A stretch of 64,000 nucleotides of DNA. Source: Ferrimonas futtsuensis DSM 18154 (lineage in GTDB: Bacteria > Pseudomonadota > Gammaproteobacteria > Enterobacterales > Shewanellaceae). The stretch's first letter is position 1, and every line of letters begins with the position of its first letter. The notes beneath the pieces are model-generated. The model ran no database searches. It worked only from the letters and a program-made list of their open reading frames with translations, and was not told the DNA's origin. The stretch spans positions 20,857-84,856 of the forward strand of contig NZ_AUGL01000020.1 in assembly GCF_000422645.1 (NCBI RefSeq). The letters are read 5' to 3'. The position numbers and the translations under genes are program-made. Shown piece by piece: positions 21,147 to 30,469 of this stretch.

Positions 21147-21761
21147 ATGCGTTCGCAAAGTTTGTTGTCTTTGATCTGGCTGCTTCCGCTGCTGGCACTT
21201 GTCCTGTTGTGGGAGCCGGCGCCGGGAAAAAGCTCAGAACCGGTCTCTTCCCACCCCACCGCCGATGTTCAGGCGGAGCCGGAACTTCCCGGTGGTCCCC
21301 TGAACCACTCACTGGCCCTTCGGGCTGCCGATCCCTCAGAGCTGATGCATCAGTATCACAAGATGGGGCCCATGTTCATCGTCGATGGCTGGGTCTACCT
21401 GGCAGACGACCGCAACCCCAAACAGATTCGATTTCGCCGCCTGCACCCGGAATTCCCGGTAAACCGGGACGACCCGGTTCATCTGGCCCAGTGGCGCCAC
21501 TTCTACCATGCCAGTGAATGGGGAGAGTGGGGTCAGCCGCGTTGGCTCGGTGACTCCGTGCCCTCGCCATTGGAACAGGCATTCGTCCACCATCCCATCT
21601 GCCGACAATACCGCTGCATGGTGGAGCTGAACATCAGCTCGGCCGGCGCCAAAGCCTGGCAGCAGCAACTGAGACGCCACCTGAGCAGCGGCGTCAGCGC
21701 GGAGATGAGAGGCGGGGCCAACCATCCCCTGCTGGTACTGACTCTCAACTCCAGGCACTAA
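21147..21761 (+). CDS. Uncharacterised membrane-anchored or exported protein
   Basis: This 204-residue protein has one N-terminal hydrophobic segment, 'LLSLIWLLPLLALVLLW' (about 6-22), a Pro/Ser-rich linker, and a soluble domain rich in Trp, His and Arg. The domain includes 'PMFIVDGWVYLADD' and 'HHPICRQYRCMVELN', where C153 and C158 might form a disulfide. I do not recognise the family. It has an AAGGAG site and lies 44 bases after the GGDEF/EAL gene in the same direction, so cotranscription is plausible. A terminator follows. Confidence 0.65.
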   Translation: MRSQSLLSLIWLLPLLALVLLWEPAPGKSSEPVSSHPTADVQAEPELPGGPLNHSLALRAADPSELMHQYHKMGPMFIVDGWVYLADDRNPKQIRFRRLHPEFPVNRDDPVHLAQWRHFYHASEWGEWGQPRWLGDSVPSPLEQAFVHHPICRQYRCMVELNISSAGAKAWQQQLRRHLSSGVSAEMRGGANHPLLVLTLNSRH

Positions 21762-21762
21762 A

Positions 21763-21784
21763 AAAGCCGGCACAAGGCCGGCTC
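21763..21784. terminator. Terminator between the hypothetical gene and sdaA
   Basis: Stem AGCCGGC / GCCGGCT with a run of six A to its left, so the T-run is on the minus strand. It mainly ends the sdaC-sdaA transcript, and on the plus strand it is a T-poor hairpin. Confidence 0.75.
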
Positions 21785-21805
21785 ATCCATTCAACATCCG
21801 AGGCA

Positions 21806-23170
21806 TCAGCAGACGTTCAGCACCTTGATCGCCAGGCCACCCTGAGAGGTTTCCCGGTACTTGGGGTGCATATCCTTGCCGGTCTCGTACATGGTGGCGA
21901 TCACCTTATCCAGAGACACACAGGGATCAGAATTACGCCTCAATGCCATACGCGTCGCATTCACCGCCTTCACCGCAGCGATGGCGTTGCGCTCGATGCA
22001 GGGCACCTGCACCTGACCTGCCACGGGATCACAGGTCAGGCCCAGGTTATGCTCCATGGCGATCTCCGCCGCCACACACACCTGAGAAGGACTGGCTCCC
22101 ATCAGCTCCGCCAGACCGGCGGCGGCCATGGAGCAGGCGACGCCCACCTCACCCTGACAGCCGACTTCAGCCCCCGAGATGGAGGCGTTCATCTGGTACA
22201 GGGTGCCAATGGCACCGGCCGCAAGGTAGAACTTGGTGTACTGGGGCGCTTCCACCTTTTCGATAAAGCGATCGTAATAGGCCAGTACCGCCGGGATGAT
22301 CCCCGCAGCGCCGTTGGTGGGCGCCGTCACCACCCGACCACCGGCGGCATTCTCCTCAGAGGCCGCCAGGGCAAACATGTTGACCCAGTCGATGATGCTC
22401 ATGGGATCCGTGGTATTGCGCTCATTGGCGATCAACTGGCGATGCAGCGCCGCCGCACGACGAGGCACCTTGAGCGGGCCCGCCAACAGGCCTTCGGTCT
22501 TGCAGCCCCGATCGATCGCCTCTCGCATCACGTTCCACACCTGACCAAAACCCGCACCGATGGCGGCTTCATCGTGGTAAGCCTTCTCATTCTCCATCAT
22601 CAGGGCGGAGATGCTCATGCCGGTGCTGCGGCACTGGGCCAGCAACTCATCGGCATCGGCAAAGGAGAAGGGCACCGGCTTGAGATTGGCACTGGGGCGA
22701 CCAAAGTTCTCTTCATCGACGATGAAACCTCCACCAGTGGAGTAATAGGTCTTAGAGAGCAGCAACTGGTCGCCGGCAAAGGCGTGCAAGCTCATGCCGT
22801 TCTCATGGAGCTCCAGGGCATGCGGATGGAAGGTCACCGCATCCCGGGGAAAGGCCACAGGGTGCTGCCCTCTGCCCAGAGGCAGGGTTTCACTGCGCTC
22901 CACCTCGGCAATGAAGGCCGGAATGGCATCGATCTCCACGGTTTCCGGACTGTTGCCCGCCAACCCCATGATGATGGCGATGTCCGTATGGTGCCCCTTA
23001 CCGGTTAACGACAAGGAGCCATAGATATCCACAGCGACCCGCGTCACCGTCTGCAGTTGCTGCGCACCGGCAAGCTCATCAGCAAACTGCATGGCTGCCT
23101 TCATGGGTCCCACGGTATGGGAGCTGGAGGGGCCGACGCCGATTTTAAAGATATCGAACACACTGAACAT
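21806..23170 (-). CDS. sdaA: L-serine ammonia-lyase (L-serine dehydratase)
   Basis: This 454-residue iron-sulfur enzyme deaminates L-serine to pyruvate and ammonia. It begins [20 protein letters not shown], the substrate-binding signature of the beta part. Fe-S cysteines lie in the alpha part, in '[16 protein letters not shown]', '[14 protein letters not shown]' and neighbouring segments. Length matches the single-chain type of E. coli SdaA/SdaB. It is the second gene behind sdaC, so import and catabolism of serine are coupled. An internal hairpin (about 23196-23220) lies between the two genes. Confidence 0.95.
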   Translation of the reverse strand: MFSVFDIFKIGVGPSSSHTVGPMKAAMQFADELAGAQQLQTVTRVAVDIYGSLSLTGKGHHTDIAIIMGLAGNSPETVEIDAIPAFIAEVERSETLPLGRGQHPVAFPRDAVTFHPHALELHENGMSLHAFAGDQLLLSKTYYSTGGGFIVDEENFGRPSANLKPVPFSFADADELLAQCRSTGMSISALMMENEKAYHDEAAIGAGFGQVWNVMREAIDRGCKTEGLLAGPLKVPRRAAALHRQLIANERNTTDPMSIIDWVNMFALAASEENAAGGRVVTAPTNGAAGIIPAVLAYYDRFIEKVEAPQYTKFYLAAGAIGTLYQMNASISGAEVGCQGEVGVACSMAAAGLAELMGASPSQVCVAAEIAMEHNLGLTCDPVAGQVQVPCIERNAIAAVKAVNATRMALRRNSDPCVSLDKVIATMYETGKDMHPKYRETSQGGLAIKVLNVC

Positions 23171-23193
23171 GGGGAGAACCTCGATGTTGAAAA

Positions 23194-23219
23194 AAAGCCG
23201 GAGTCCGACGACTCCGGCT
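23194..23219 (-). terminator. Intercistronic hairpin between sdaC and sdaA
   Basis: A stem AGCCGGAGT...ACTCCGGCT with a T-run on the minus strand falls inside the sdaC-sdaA interval of 69 bases. It probably attenuates read-through into sdaA, giving more transporter than enzyme mRNA. This is inference. Confidence 0.65.
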
Positions 23220-23239
23220 TCAGAGTCTTAAATGCGGGT

Positions 23240-24517
23240 TTAGAACAGGCCTTTGACGATGGCACTGATGGCAATGATGCCCATCACCGTGATGAACACG
23301 TTGGACAGCTTGCCGCTGTAGCGCTTCATGGCCGGCACCTTGTTGATGGCGTACATCGGCATCAGGAACAGGATGGCCGCAATGAAGGGGGCGCCCAGAG
23401 ACTCAATCATCCCCAGTACGGAGGGGTTGATGATGGCCACACCCCAGACGCTGAAGAAGAAGAAGGCCACCAGGGCACGGTCGAAGCCCTTGTCGCCCAT
23501 GGCAGTCACCATCTTGGGCGCACTCTTCTTGGCGATGCCCGCCAGCCCCTCTTTGGCACCCAGGTAGTGACCGAAGAAGGAGGAGAAGATAGCCAGGAAA
23601 GCGACCAGAGGACCCACTACGGAGATGACCGGAGAGTCATACTGGTTCGCCAGGTAGCTCAGTACCGGCAGGTTCTGTGCCTTGGCTTCAGCCAGTTGGG
23701 CGGGGGACAGCGCCAACACGCAACTGAACACAAAGAACATCACAAAACCCAGCAGCATCATGGAGGCACGCTTGAGGATGAGATCGGACTTGGCTACCGC
23801 ATCATCGCCATGGGCTTCACGCTGCGCCAGAGCCATGGAGGAGATCGCCGGGCTGTGGTTGAAAGAGAAGATCAGCATGGGGATGGTCAGGTACACCACC
23901 ATCATCAGGTCGCCAACGGCGGGAATATTGTCAACGCTCATGGCCGCCATGGACCAGTCGGGAATCAGGTATACGGACATCGCCAGCAGGATGAACACCA
24001 GGGGATACACCAACAGTTCGGTGGCACGCAGCATCAGGCGGCGTCCCAGGATCATGACACCCATCATCATCGCCACCAGCACACCGGAGAGGATCCAGCG
24101 AGGCGGGGAGATCATGCCCAATTGGTTGACGATGAAACTGTCGACTGTGGTGGTAATGGCGTTGCCATAGATCAGAACAATGGGATAGATGGCGAAGAAA
24201 TAGAGGATGGTGATCAGCAGGCCAGCCCCTTTGCCAAAATGCTCCTCAACCACGTCGGTGATGTCGGCATCATTACGCTGGGAGGAGAGGACAAACCGGG
24301 CCAGTGCACGGTGAGACAGATAGGTCATGGGCCCCACCAGCAGGGCGATCAGAATCAGGGGCCAAAACCCTTCCAGACCTGCGCGAATCGGCAGGAAAAG
24401 AACACCGGCGCCAACGGCGGTGCCGAACATGGAGAGGGACCAGGTCAGATCCTGCTTGGTATAGGTCACTGCCTTGCCGGCGGTGCCGGTGGCAGTTGCA
24501 GCGGTTGAAGCCTGCAT
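23240..24517 (-). CDS. sdaC: Serine:proton symporter of the HAAAP family
   Basis: This 425-residue protein has about eleven hydrophobic segments. After a Thr/Ala-rich N-terminus, '[19 protein letters not shown]' is the conserved first helix of the SdaC/TdcC/TnaB group. '[18 protein letters not shown]' and '[12 protein letters not shown]' also fit. It imports L-serine, and the gene partner sdaA supports that substrate over threonine or tryptophan. It is the first gene of the operon. A near-consensus CRP site lies about 100 bases upstream. Confidence 0.92.
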   Translation of the reverse strand: MQASTAATATGTAGKAVTYTKQDLTWSLSMFGTAVGAGVLFLPIRAGLEGFWPLILIALLVGPMTYLSHRALARFVLSSQRNDADITDVVEEHFGKGAGLLITILYFFAIYPIVLIYGNAITTTVDSFIVNQLGMISPPRWILSGVLVAMMMGVMILGRRLMLRATELLVYPLVFILLAMSVYLIPDWSMAAMSVDNIPAVGDLMMVVYLTIPMLIFSFNHSPAISSMALAQREAHGDDAVAKSDLILKRASMMLLGFVMFFVFSCVLALSPAQLAEAKAQNLPVLSYLANQYDSPVISVVGPLVAFLAIFSSFFGHYLGAKEGLAGIAKKSAPKMVTAMGDKGFDRALVAFFFFSVWGVAIINPSVLGMIESLGAPFIAAILFLMPMYAINKVPAMKRYSGKLSNVFITVMGIIAISAIVKGLF

Positions 24518-24611
24518 AATTATTCACCTTAAAGAGTTCGAGTTAGCGAGGGCAAATATAGAGATTTATTTCAGTTTTGATGGGATCAAGATCCCAAATC
24601 AGATTTCGCTG

Positions 24612-24627
24612 CGTGAGCTGACTCACA
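24612..24627 (-). promoter_or_regulatory. Candidate CRP (cAMP receptor protein) site of sdaC-sdaA
   Basis: CGTGA-N6-TCACA matches nine of ten core positions of TGTGA-N6-TCACA. It lies 95-110 bases upstream of the sdaC start. CRP activation of serine-use genes is known in E. coli; use here is inference. Confidence 0.55.
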
Positions 24628-24764
24628 ACATCGATCTATTGCATCCTGGCATGAGCAGCCTTAATGCGAAGGTGAAAAATCTGTAAAATAACGCTCAATA
24701 TCGATCATTGCTGGGTGGCGAGCGTAAACACCCCGCCCAAACCCAGTAAAAAAGGCGAAAAAAA

Positions 24765-24790
24765 ACGGGTCTTGTTGACCCGCTTTCAAA
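24765..24790 (-). terminator. Terminator of the TauE/SafE gene
   Basis: On the minus strand a CGGGTC / GACCCG stem with loop AACAA is followed by eight Ts. Confidence 0.8.
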
Positions 24791-24828
24791 ATCTTATTCG
24801 TAGTTTAATTACACCAAAGCACGCCGCA

Positions 24829-25617
24829 TTAACTGGTCAGCAACGTTTTTGTCGCAATGACAAACAGCAGGATGGCGAAGCTTTTCTGCATAACTCTGGG
24901 GTCCAGCTTGTGAGCAAGGTGAGCCCCAAAGCGGGAAAAGATGGAGCTGGTGAGGATGATCCCCACGAAGGCCGGCAGATATACGTAGCCCAGACTCATC
25001 TCCGGCAGACTCGGTTGATTCCAGCCACTGATGGCATAACTCAGGGCCCCGGTTAGGGCGATGGGAAAACCCAGAGCGGAGGAGATCCCCACCGCATTGC
25101 GCATCTCCAGCCCAAAACGGGACAGCAGAGGCACACTGATGGTACCGCCGCCGATGCCGAAGATGGCAGAGAAGAAGCCGATACCCGCACCGGACAGACT
25201 CAGTCCAACCGGGCCGGGGAGGGGCTGCTGACCTTTTGGCTTGAGGCCAAACCACATCTTCAGCGCCACCGCCAGGATAAAGGCGGTGAAACAGTAAGAG
25301 AGTATGGTGGCATCCAGCAGATGGGCCACATACCCCCCCAGATACGCCGCCAGGACAATGCCGGGCACCATGGTGAACACCACCCTCCAATCCACTCCGC
25401 CGCGTCGATGGTGGGCCATCATGGAGTTGATGGACGTCACTATGATGGTGGCCAGCGAGGTCCCCAGGGCCATGTGGATGGCGATGGCATTATCGAAGTT
25501 GAGCACCTTGAAGGTGGTCAGCAACACCGGCACGATCACCAAGCCGCCGCCGATGCCAAACAGACCGGAGAGTACGCCAGCAAAGGCGCCGAGTAGCAGA
25601 TACAACAGGTAGATCAT
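24829..25617 (-). CDS. TauE/SafE-family sulfite/organosulfur exporter-like permease
   Basis: This 262-residue protein has about eight helices arranged as two halves. 'GAFAGVLSGLFGIGGGLVIV' near the N-terminus and 'GIGFFSAIFGIGGGTISVPL' in the middle are the repeated motifs of the TauE/SafE (DUF81) family. Family members move sulfite, sulfoacetate or related anions; the substrate is unknown here. It is a single gene, divergent from yjjX, with about 70 bases between starts. Confidence 0.88.
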   Translation of the reverse strand: MIYLLYLLLGAFAGVLSGLFGIGGGLVIVPVLLTTFKVLNFDNAIAIHMALGTSLATIIVTSINSMMAHHRRGGVDWRVVFTMVPGIVLAAYLGGYVAHLLDATILSYCFTAFILAVALKMWFGLKPKGQQPLPGPVGLSLSGAGIGFFSAIFGIGGGTISVPLLSRFGLEMRNAVGISSALGFPIALTGALSYAISGWNQPSLPEMSLGYVYLPAFVGIILTSSIFSRFGAHLAHKLDPRVMQKSFAILLFVIATKTLLTS

Positions 25618-25686
25618 AATTAGTTGAAGTTGCTGATTAGATTGAGGACCATTGTGTCATATTCCCCTACACAACCACACCGATTG

Positions 25687-26235
25687 ATGACAAAAACAAC
25701 AGAAAAAACTTTGCTGGTGGCCTCCCGGAATCCGGTCAAGGTCAATGCTGCCCAACGCGCCCTTGAGCGCGCCTTCCCCCATGTCCAATGGCAGGTCAAG
25801 GGAACCAGCGTCCCCTCGGGGGTGGACGAACAGCCCATGGGCGACACCGAGACCCGGGTCGGCACCATCAACCGGCTGGAGGCGATCCTCAAGGAGCAGG
25901 CCGACTTCTACGTGGCTTTCGAGGGAGGCTATGATCGCATCCATGGCCAGGGCTTTACCTTTGCCTACATAGCCGCCAGCGATGGCTCACAGACTCAGAT
26001 CGGCCGCAGCGGCCTGCTGCCACTGCCCGAGCTGGTCAGCCGCCGGCTGGAGAATGGCGAGGAGTTGGGCCCGCTGATGGACGAGCTGTTCAACGACCAC
26101 AACATCCGCCAGAAAGGCGGCGCCATGGGTATCCTCACCAACAACCTGGTGGACAGGACCAGTATCTACTCCGATACCCTGTGCATGCTGCTGGCCCCCT
26201 TCCTGCATCCGGAGCTTTATGCTCGGCAGCAGTGA
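25687..26235 (+). CDS. yjjX: Inosine/xanthosine triphosphatase (YjjX)
   Basis: This protein of about 182 residues hydrolyses ITP and XTP, keeping deaminated purines out of the nucleotide pool. It shows 'LLVASRNPVKVNAAQRAL' at the start, 'SGVDEQPMGDTETRVGTINR' in the middle, 'FEGGYDR' and 'GRSGLLPLP' later. All are typical of the YjjX branch of the Maf/HAM1-like fold. I chose the ATG at 25687; the frame is open further upstream but does not resemble homologues. It ends 5 bases before the convergent permease gene. Confidence 0.9.
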   Translation: MTKTTEKTLLVASRNPVKVNAAQRALERAFPHVQWQVKGTSVPSGVDEQPMGDTETRVGTINRLEAILKEQADFYVAFEGGYDRIHGQGFTFAYIAASDGSQTQIGRSGLLPLPELVSRRLENGEELGPLMDELFNDHNIRQKGGAMGILTNNLVDRTSIYSDTLCMLLAPFLHPELYARQQ

Positions 26236-26240
26236 ATCTG

Positions 26241-27221
26241 CTAGACCAGATTCAGCACCCACCCCATCAGGGTGAAACCGGTGAGCAGCAGGACAAACAG
26301 CAGGGCCAGCAAGCGCCACAGCATCACCTGTTTGAGCATCACGAATTCGGGGAAACTGGCGGCGACGGTGCTCATGCAGAACGCCAGGGTGGTGCCCAGG
26401 GGCACCCCTTGCAGCAGTAGACTCTCCATCACCGGAATCACTCCGGTGGCGTTGGCGTACAGAGGAATCCCCAGCACGACAGCGCTGGGCACAGACCACC
26501 ACTGGCCGTCTCCCAGATGCGCCTGCAACCAGCCCGCCGGGACAAAGCCATGGAGGGCCGCGCCGAGGCCCACGCCGATGATCACCCACTTCCACACCCG
26601 GCCGAAGATCTCCAGGGTCTCCTCACGGGCAAACTGATGGCGCTGCTTCAGGGTCAGTGACGGCCCACCTTCATCCTCCTCCTGCGGCTGTGCCTGCTGC
26701 CCCATGGCGTGGGCCCGGGCGGCCAGAGGCTGAAGCCAGCGCTCCGCGCCTATGGTGTCGAGAAATGCCCCACCGGCCATGCCGATGACCATCCCCACCA
26801 TCACATAGATCAGGGTCAGCTCCCAGCCCAGCAGGCTGAGCAGCAACAGCAGGGCCACCTCGTTGATCAGCGGCGAGGTGATCAGAAAAGCCATGGTGAT
26901 CCCCACGGGTATGCCTGCGGAGGTAAAACCGAGAAAAACCGGAATGCTCGAGCAGGAGCAGAAGGGGGTGATGGCACCAAACCCCGAGCCCAGCAGGTAC
27001 CCGGCTCCACGGCTCTTACCACTCAGGTAGTGACGCACCCGCTCCACGTCCAGAGAGGCTCGCACCAGGGCGATGGCATAGATCATCACCACCAGCAACA
27101 CCAGAATCTTACTGGTGTCCTCCACAAAAAAGTGCAGCGCCTGGGCCAGCCTGTTTTGCGGATCCCACCCCAGCCATTGATAGACCACCAGGCTGGCAAG
27201 ATCACCGAACAACTCAAACAT
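26241..27221 (-). CDS. YraQ/DUF318-type permease
   Basis: This 326-residue membrane protein has about eight helices. 'FGAITPFCSCSSIPVFLGF' carries the CSCSSIP signature of this family, and 'ITSPLINEVALLLL' and 'GIPLYANATGVIPVMESLL' are its other conserved segments. The CSC pair is near a presumed transport path; relatives include ArsP-like exporters. It follows a small thioredoxin-like gene by 10 bases, a pairing seen widely, so the two likely work together on a thiol-reactive substrate such as arsenic or a metal. The substrate is not known. Confidence 0.85.
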   Translation of the reverse strand: MFELFGDLASLVVYQWLGWDPQNRLAQALHFFVEDTSKILVLLVVMIYAIALVRASLDVERVRHYLSGKSRGAGYLLGSGFGAITPFCSCSSIPVFLGFTSAGIPVGITMAFLITSPLINEVALLLLLSLLGWELTLIYVMVGMVIGMAGGAFLDTIGAERWLQPLAARAHAMGQQAQPQEEDEGGPSLTLKQRHQFAREETLEIFGRVWKWVIIGVGLGAALHGFVPAGWLQAHLGDGQWWSVPSAVVLGIPLYANATGVIPVMESLLLQGVPLGTTLAFCMSTVAASFPEFVMLKQVMLWRLLALLFVLLLTGFTLMGWVLNLV

Positions 27222-27231
27222 GGGGTCAGCC

Positions 27232-27471
27232 TCAGTCCTGGTTTAACAGGGCATCCAGCTCGGCCTGCCCTGGCAGTGATCCGGCATGCTTCACTTCACC
27301 GTCGATGACAATGGCCGGAGTGCGCATCACCCCATAATCCAGGATCTTCTCCATGTCGGTGACGTGCGCCAGTTCAAAGGCCAATCCCAGCTCCTGAGCC
27401 CGATTTTTCACCTGCTCTGCCAGTGTGTTGCACTTCTTGCAGCCGCTTCCAAGAATCTCAATCTTCATCAT
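27232..27471 (-). CDS. Small thioredoxin-like (redox-active disulfide) protein
   Basis: This 79-residue protein is a minimal thioredoxin fold. 'GSGCKKCNTLAEQVKNRA' gives a CXXC active site (about C11 and C14), and 'YGVMRTPAIVIDGEVKHAG' gives the cis-proline loop. It resembles the small archaeal/bacterial family often annotated thioredoxin family protein or MTH895/TM0996-type. The first of two adjacent ATGs follows AGAGGC. It precedes the YraQ-type permease in the same transcript. A perfect palindrome just upstream may be its operator. Confidence 0.85.
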   Translation of the reverse strand: MMKIEILGSGCKKCNTLAEQVKNRAQELGLAFELAHVTDMEKILDYGVMRTPAIVIDGEVKHAGSLPGQAELDALLNQD

Positions 27472-27494
27472 TGCCTCTTCTAGGTTTTGAAATA

Positions 27495-27510
27495 ATATGG
27501 ATATCCATAT
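27495..27510 (-). promoter_or_regulatory. Perfect 16-base palindrome upstream of the thioredoxin-permease pair
   Basis: ATATGGATATCCATAT is a perfect inverted repeat 24 bases upstream of the first ATG. Its size and AT-rich ends suit a dimeric repressor such as an ArsR-type protein, which commonly governs such pairs. No regulator gene is adjacent. Confidence 0.55.
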
Positions 27511-27619
27511 ATTGAGGTGATACTGCGTCAGGCGCCTCGCTGGCGCAAGCAGAAACAAAATTTGCAGGCGACTAAATGTCTGGGAGTTGATCCGGATCAG
27601 TTCCCGGCGGCCAGAAAAA

Positions 27620-27642
27620 AAGAGGCGCCCCAGGCGCCTCTT
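27620..27642. terminator. Terminator after the penicillin-acylase-family gene
   Basis: Arms AAGAGGCGCC (27620-27629) and GGCGCCTCTT (27633-27642) with seven Ts on the minus strand. Confidence 0.85.
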
Positions 27643-27661
27643 CCTCTGATCCCATAGGGGG

Positions 27662-30241
27662 CTACTTCTGATACTGAAGACGAATGTCCGACAGGGTCTC
27701 CGCTGCGATCGCTTCTTCGGTGAACAGCAATGGCCTCAGGGCGGTATTGTCCGAGTAATACTGGGTCTGATCCGCCCAATGGGGGGACTGGGCATTGTAG
27801 GCCTCAGAATAGGTCAGCAGTCCGCGCCCCTCGGGCCCCTGATCGCCAAAGCCCACCACCATCATCCAGCTGGAGCCGTAGTCGATGTGGTAACCCTCGG
27901 TGGTCAGTTCGGAGCGGGTGGCCTGACCGGTGACCGCATCCACTGCCGGGGTGTAGGCATGCTGGGGCAGCATGGTGTCGTCACCCGGGCTGTTGGTGTA
28001 GGCAAAGACGTTAAAACCGCCCTCAAAGTTGTTGGCACCGGACCAGGGGAAACGCACACCCGAAGGTTGACCATTGGGCAGCGATTTTTCCACAAACTGC
28101 ATCTGCCCCAGGGGCGCTTCCAGGTCGAAGCCGTTCTGGGTCAGGGTGGCACTGGCTGCGGCCAGGGCCACCAGCGCGGAGCCATCGGCCGCCAGGGTGT
28201 TGGGGGTATTGATGGGGTCGGTGTAGACGAAAGGTACGTCCAGGTGGGTATCGCTGTCGAAACGATAGCCAAACTCGCGCAACAGGGCACCGGCGACACT
28301 GTCCTGGTTCTGTGCTCCGTTCCACTTGGCCAGGGCCGCACAGGCCGGCGACACATCGACACTCAGGCTGTCGCTGATCACCACAGGGGTCGTCCCCTGG
28401 GCTTCACACTGCTGCAGCAACTGGGGCAACACCAGCTCCGCCAGGTAGGCCCTGTTAGACAGCAGCGCCGCTTCCACCTCGGTGGCATTGAACTTGCCAT
28501 CCTCGCCACGGGCGCCACTCATCAGGGTGAGCGCCATCCGGGTGCGCAGCGACTGCTCGACCCGACGCTTGCCATAGAGAGGCGACACATTTTCGATGGG
28601 CTCGGCCGGATTGGTGATCCAGTAGGAGTTGTTGGAGTTCTGCACAAAATCCTGGCGGGTCAGCTTGGGCGCGCGTTCATAGGGCACCGCGCCGTCATAG
28701 GCGAAACGCGCCTCATTGCCAGGCATGATGGTGAAACCGGCCTGCTCACGGGCGGCACGCAGCTCGGGGCTCAGCCTCAGAGCACTTTCCGCCTCGCTGC
28801 TGATGTTGGGCACGGTGGAGTCGTCGATGTAGAACGCATTGCCCTGATCATCGGCGTACATGGTGTTGTTGAAGATTACCCCGTCAAAGCTCTTAAACGC
28901 CTGCTGGAACTCCTCCAGATTGCTGGCAAAGTTCATCGCTGACCAGTGTTCCAGCACATCCACATTGTTGATGTTGGCGTCCTGAACAAAAAACGCCTGG
29001 GTATCATCCCAGGGGAAAGGTGCCAGGGCCGGTGGCGCTTCCACCATGGGCCCCTTGGCGGTGAGGTACACCTCCTTCTCCAGAGGGATGGTCACCCCGC
29101 CGCCAATGTTCACCTCAATCGTGAGGGTCTTGGGGGTGATGGCCATCTCTTCACCCTCAAACAGATAGGTGAGGCGGTCCCCCTCCTTCAGGCTGAGGTT
29201 GTACATGATGAAGTGTTCGGCAGTGGAGAAGGTGTGGGTCCAGGCCAGATTCTGGTTGAAGCCGATGTTCACCGCCCCGGGCATCCCCACCAGGGAGCCC
29301 CCAATCACATTGAGGTGGCCGGGAATGGTCAGGTGCGACTGCCAGAAACGCAACTGGCCGGTGTGCGGGAAGTGGGGGTTACCCAGGACGATCCCTTTGC
29401 CATTCTCTGTCACTTCGCTGCCCAGGCCCCAGCCATTGGACCCCATCTCCCTGGGGTTCACCTCTGGGGTGGTCAGTGTTGCCGATCGCGCCATCGCCTT
29501 GGTTCGGATGTCCGCCAGCATCATCTGTCCCTGCCTGGGGACAAAAGCGGTGGCGGCTGGCCTTGGCAGGTACTCCTCTCCGTCGCCGGGATTGGCGAAG
29601 AAGATCAGATCCATAAAGTTGGCCGCGCCGGGCAGCAGCGCAATGGAGAACAGGTAGGACAGCATATCCACATCGGTGATGGGCTTGACCCAGGGCTGAC
29701 CGGCGCAAGGCAGGTTAGGAGTGGTCACCGCGCCGGACGCCAGATCCGCCAGATAGAGGTTATAACCGGCGGCGAAACCGGAGAGCATGGCACGGGAGCG
29801 ATCCGGCAGAGTGCCAATAAGCTCGGCGGCGGACTGGCGGACCCCCAGAGCCTTGTAGCCGAAGTCGCTCACCAGGTTCTGGTTGTCCTCTTCCTTGGGC
29901 AGGCCAGTGGCAAAGTCGATGCTCTTATGCGGCCCAAAGTACTTGGCGCGCTCACTGTTGGCCTTAATGAAACCATCGGCCAGCAGACAAAGATGATCCT
30001 GTGCCTGAGCATAGCCGGAACCAAAAGCCACACTCTCGATGCTGTCTGCCTCGATGTGGGGCACGCCGAAGGTGGTGCGGCGAATACGCACATCCAGCAG
30101 GCCATCTTCGGCAAATACCTGCACCTCGGGGGCGGGTTCAGGGGGCGGTGTAACGGAGTCGCGATTGTCGTCATTGCTGCAGCCTGACAGCATCAGTCCG
30201 GTCGCCGTGGCTACGGCGATCCACAGAGGTGATTTTATCAT
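27662..30241 (-). CDS. Penicillin acylase-family (Ntn hydrolase) lipoprotein
   Basis: This protein of about 859 residues is made as a lipoprotein precursor (lipobox 'LSGC', Cys21). The conserved 'MGSNGWGLG' places the autocatalytic N-terminal nucleophile at Ser268, which follows a cleavable spacer after the alpha chain. 'LGNPHFPHTGQLRFWQSHL' and 'PGAVNIGFNQNLAWTHTFS' belong to the beta chain. Relatives hydrolyse amide bonds of beta-lactams, acyl-homoserine lactones (PvdQ, QuiP) or lipopeptides. The substrate is unknown; lactone quenching is a guess. I chose the ATG at 30241 because AGGAAG lies six bases upstream; an ATG two codons earlier abuts that site. Confidence 0.9.
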   Translation of the reverse strand: MIKSPLWIAVATATGLMLSGCSNDDNRDSVTPPPEPAPEVQVFAEDGLLDVRIRRTTFGVPHIEADSIESVAFGSGYAQAQDHLCLLADGFIKANSERAKYFGPHKSIDFATGLPKEEDNQNLVSDFGYKALGVRQSAAELIGTLPDRSRAMLSGFAAGYNLYLADLASGAVTTPNLPCAGQPWVKPITDVDMLSYLFSIALLPGAANFMDLIFFANPGDGEEYLPRPAATAFVPRQGQMMLADIRTKAMARSATLTTPEVNPREMGSNGWGLGSEVTENGKGIVLGNPHFPHTGQLRFWQSHLTIPGHLNVIGGSLVGMPGAVNIGFNQNLAWTHTFSTAEHFIMYNLSLKEGDRLTYLFEGEEMAITPKTLTIEVNIGGGVTIPLEKEVYLTAKGPMVEAPPALAPFPWDDTQAFFVQDANINNVDVLEHWSAMNFASNLEEFQQAFKSFDGVIFNNTMYADDQGNAFYIDDSTVPNISSEAESALRLSPELRAAREQAGFTIMPGNEARFAYDGAVPYERAPKLTRQDFVQNSNNSYWITNPAEPIENVSPLYGKRRVEQSLRTRMALTLMSGARGEDGKFNATEVEAALLSNRAYLAELVLPQLLQQCEAQGTTPVVISDSLSVDVSPACAALAKWNGAQNQDSVAGALLREFGYRFDSDTHLDVPFVYTDPINTPNTLAADGSALVALAAASATLTQNGFDLEAPLGQMQFVEKSLPNGQPSGVRFPWSGANNFEGGFNVFAYTNSPGDDTMLPQHAYTPAVDAVTGQATRSELTTEGYHIDYGSSWMMVVGFGDQGPEGRGLLTYSEAYNAQSPHWADQTQYYSDNTALRPLLFTEEAIAAETLSDIRLQYQK

Positions 30242-30469
30242 TATCATCTTCCTTGTTGGGTGCTCACCTCCCCAGTGAGCCAGCCTCCATTTAAACAGCT
30301 CAGACCAGATAGATCCACAGAGTTTTAACTCCATTAACAGTAAATTAACCAGCCACATCGGAGGCCTGGATCCCTGATTCGGGCAAAGCTGGTATCCTTC
30401 CTGTGATCACTTGCAACCGGGGCGGGGATTGGTCATTCTCTGCCACCGCATTACCTTTATGGAACCTCG

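Larger units (their letters stand above)
24518..24828. other. Intergenic region upstream of sdaC
   Basis: These 311 bases contain the sdaC promoter region with the CRP-like site (24612-24627), and further right the terminator of the TauE-type gene (24765-24790). No open frame is convincing. Confidence 0.6.

Noticed and set aside
28946..30187. 413-codon plus-strand frame opposite the penicillin-acylase gene
   Set aside because: Antisense shadow; the minus-strand protein has the family motifs.
30230..30260. GATAATGATAA at the penicillin-acylase start as a Fur box
   Set aside because: Only the first two hexamers match (11 of 19 positions), and it overlaps the start codons, which alone explain the ATG-ATA repeats.
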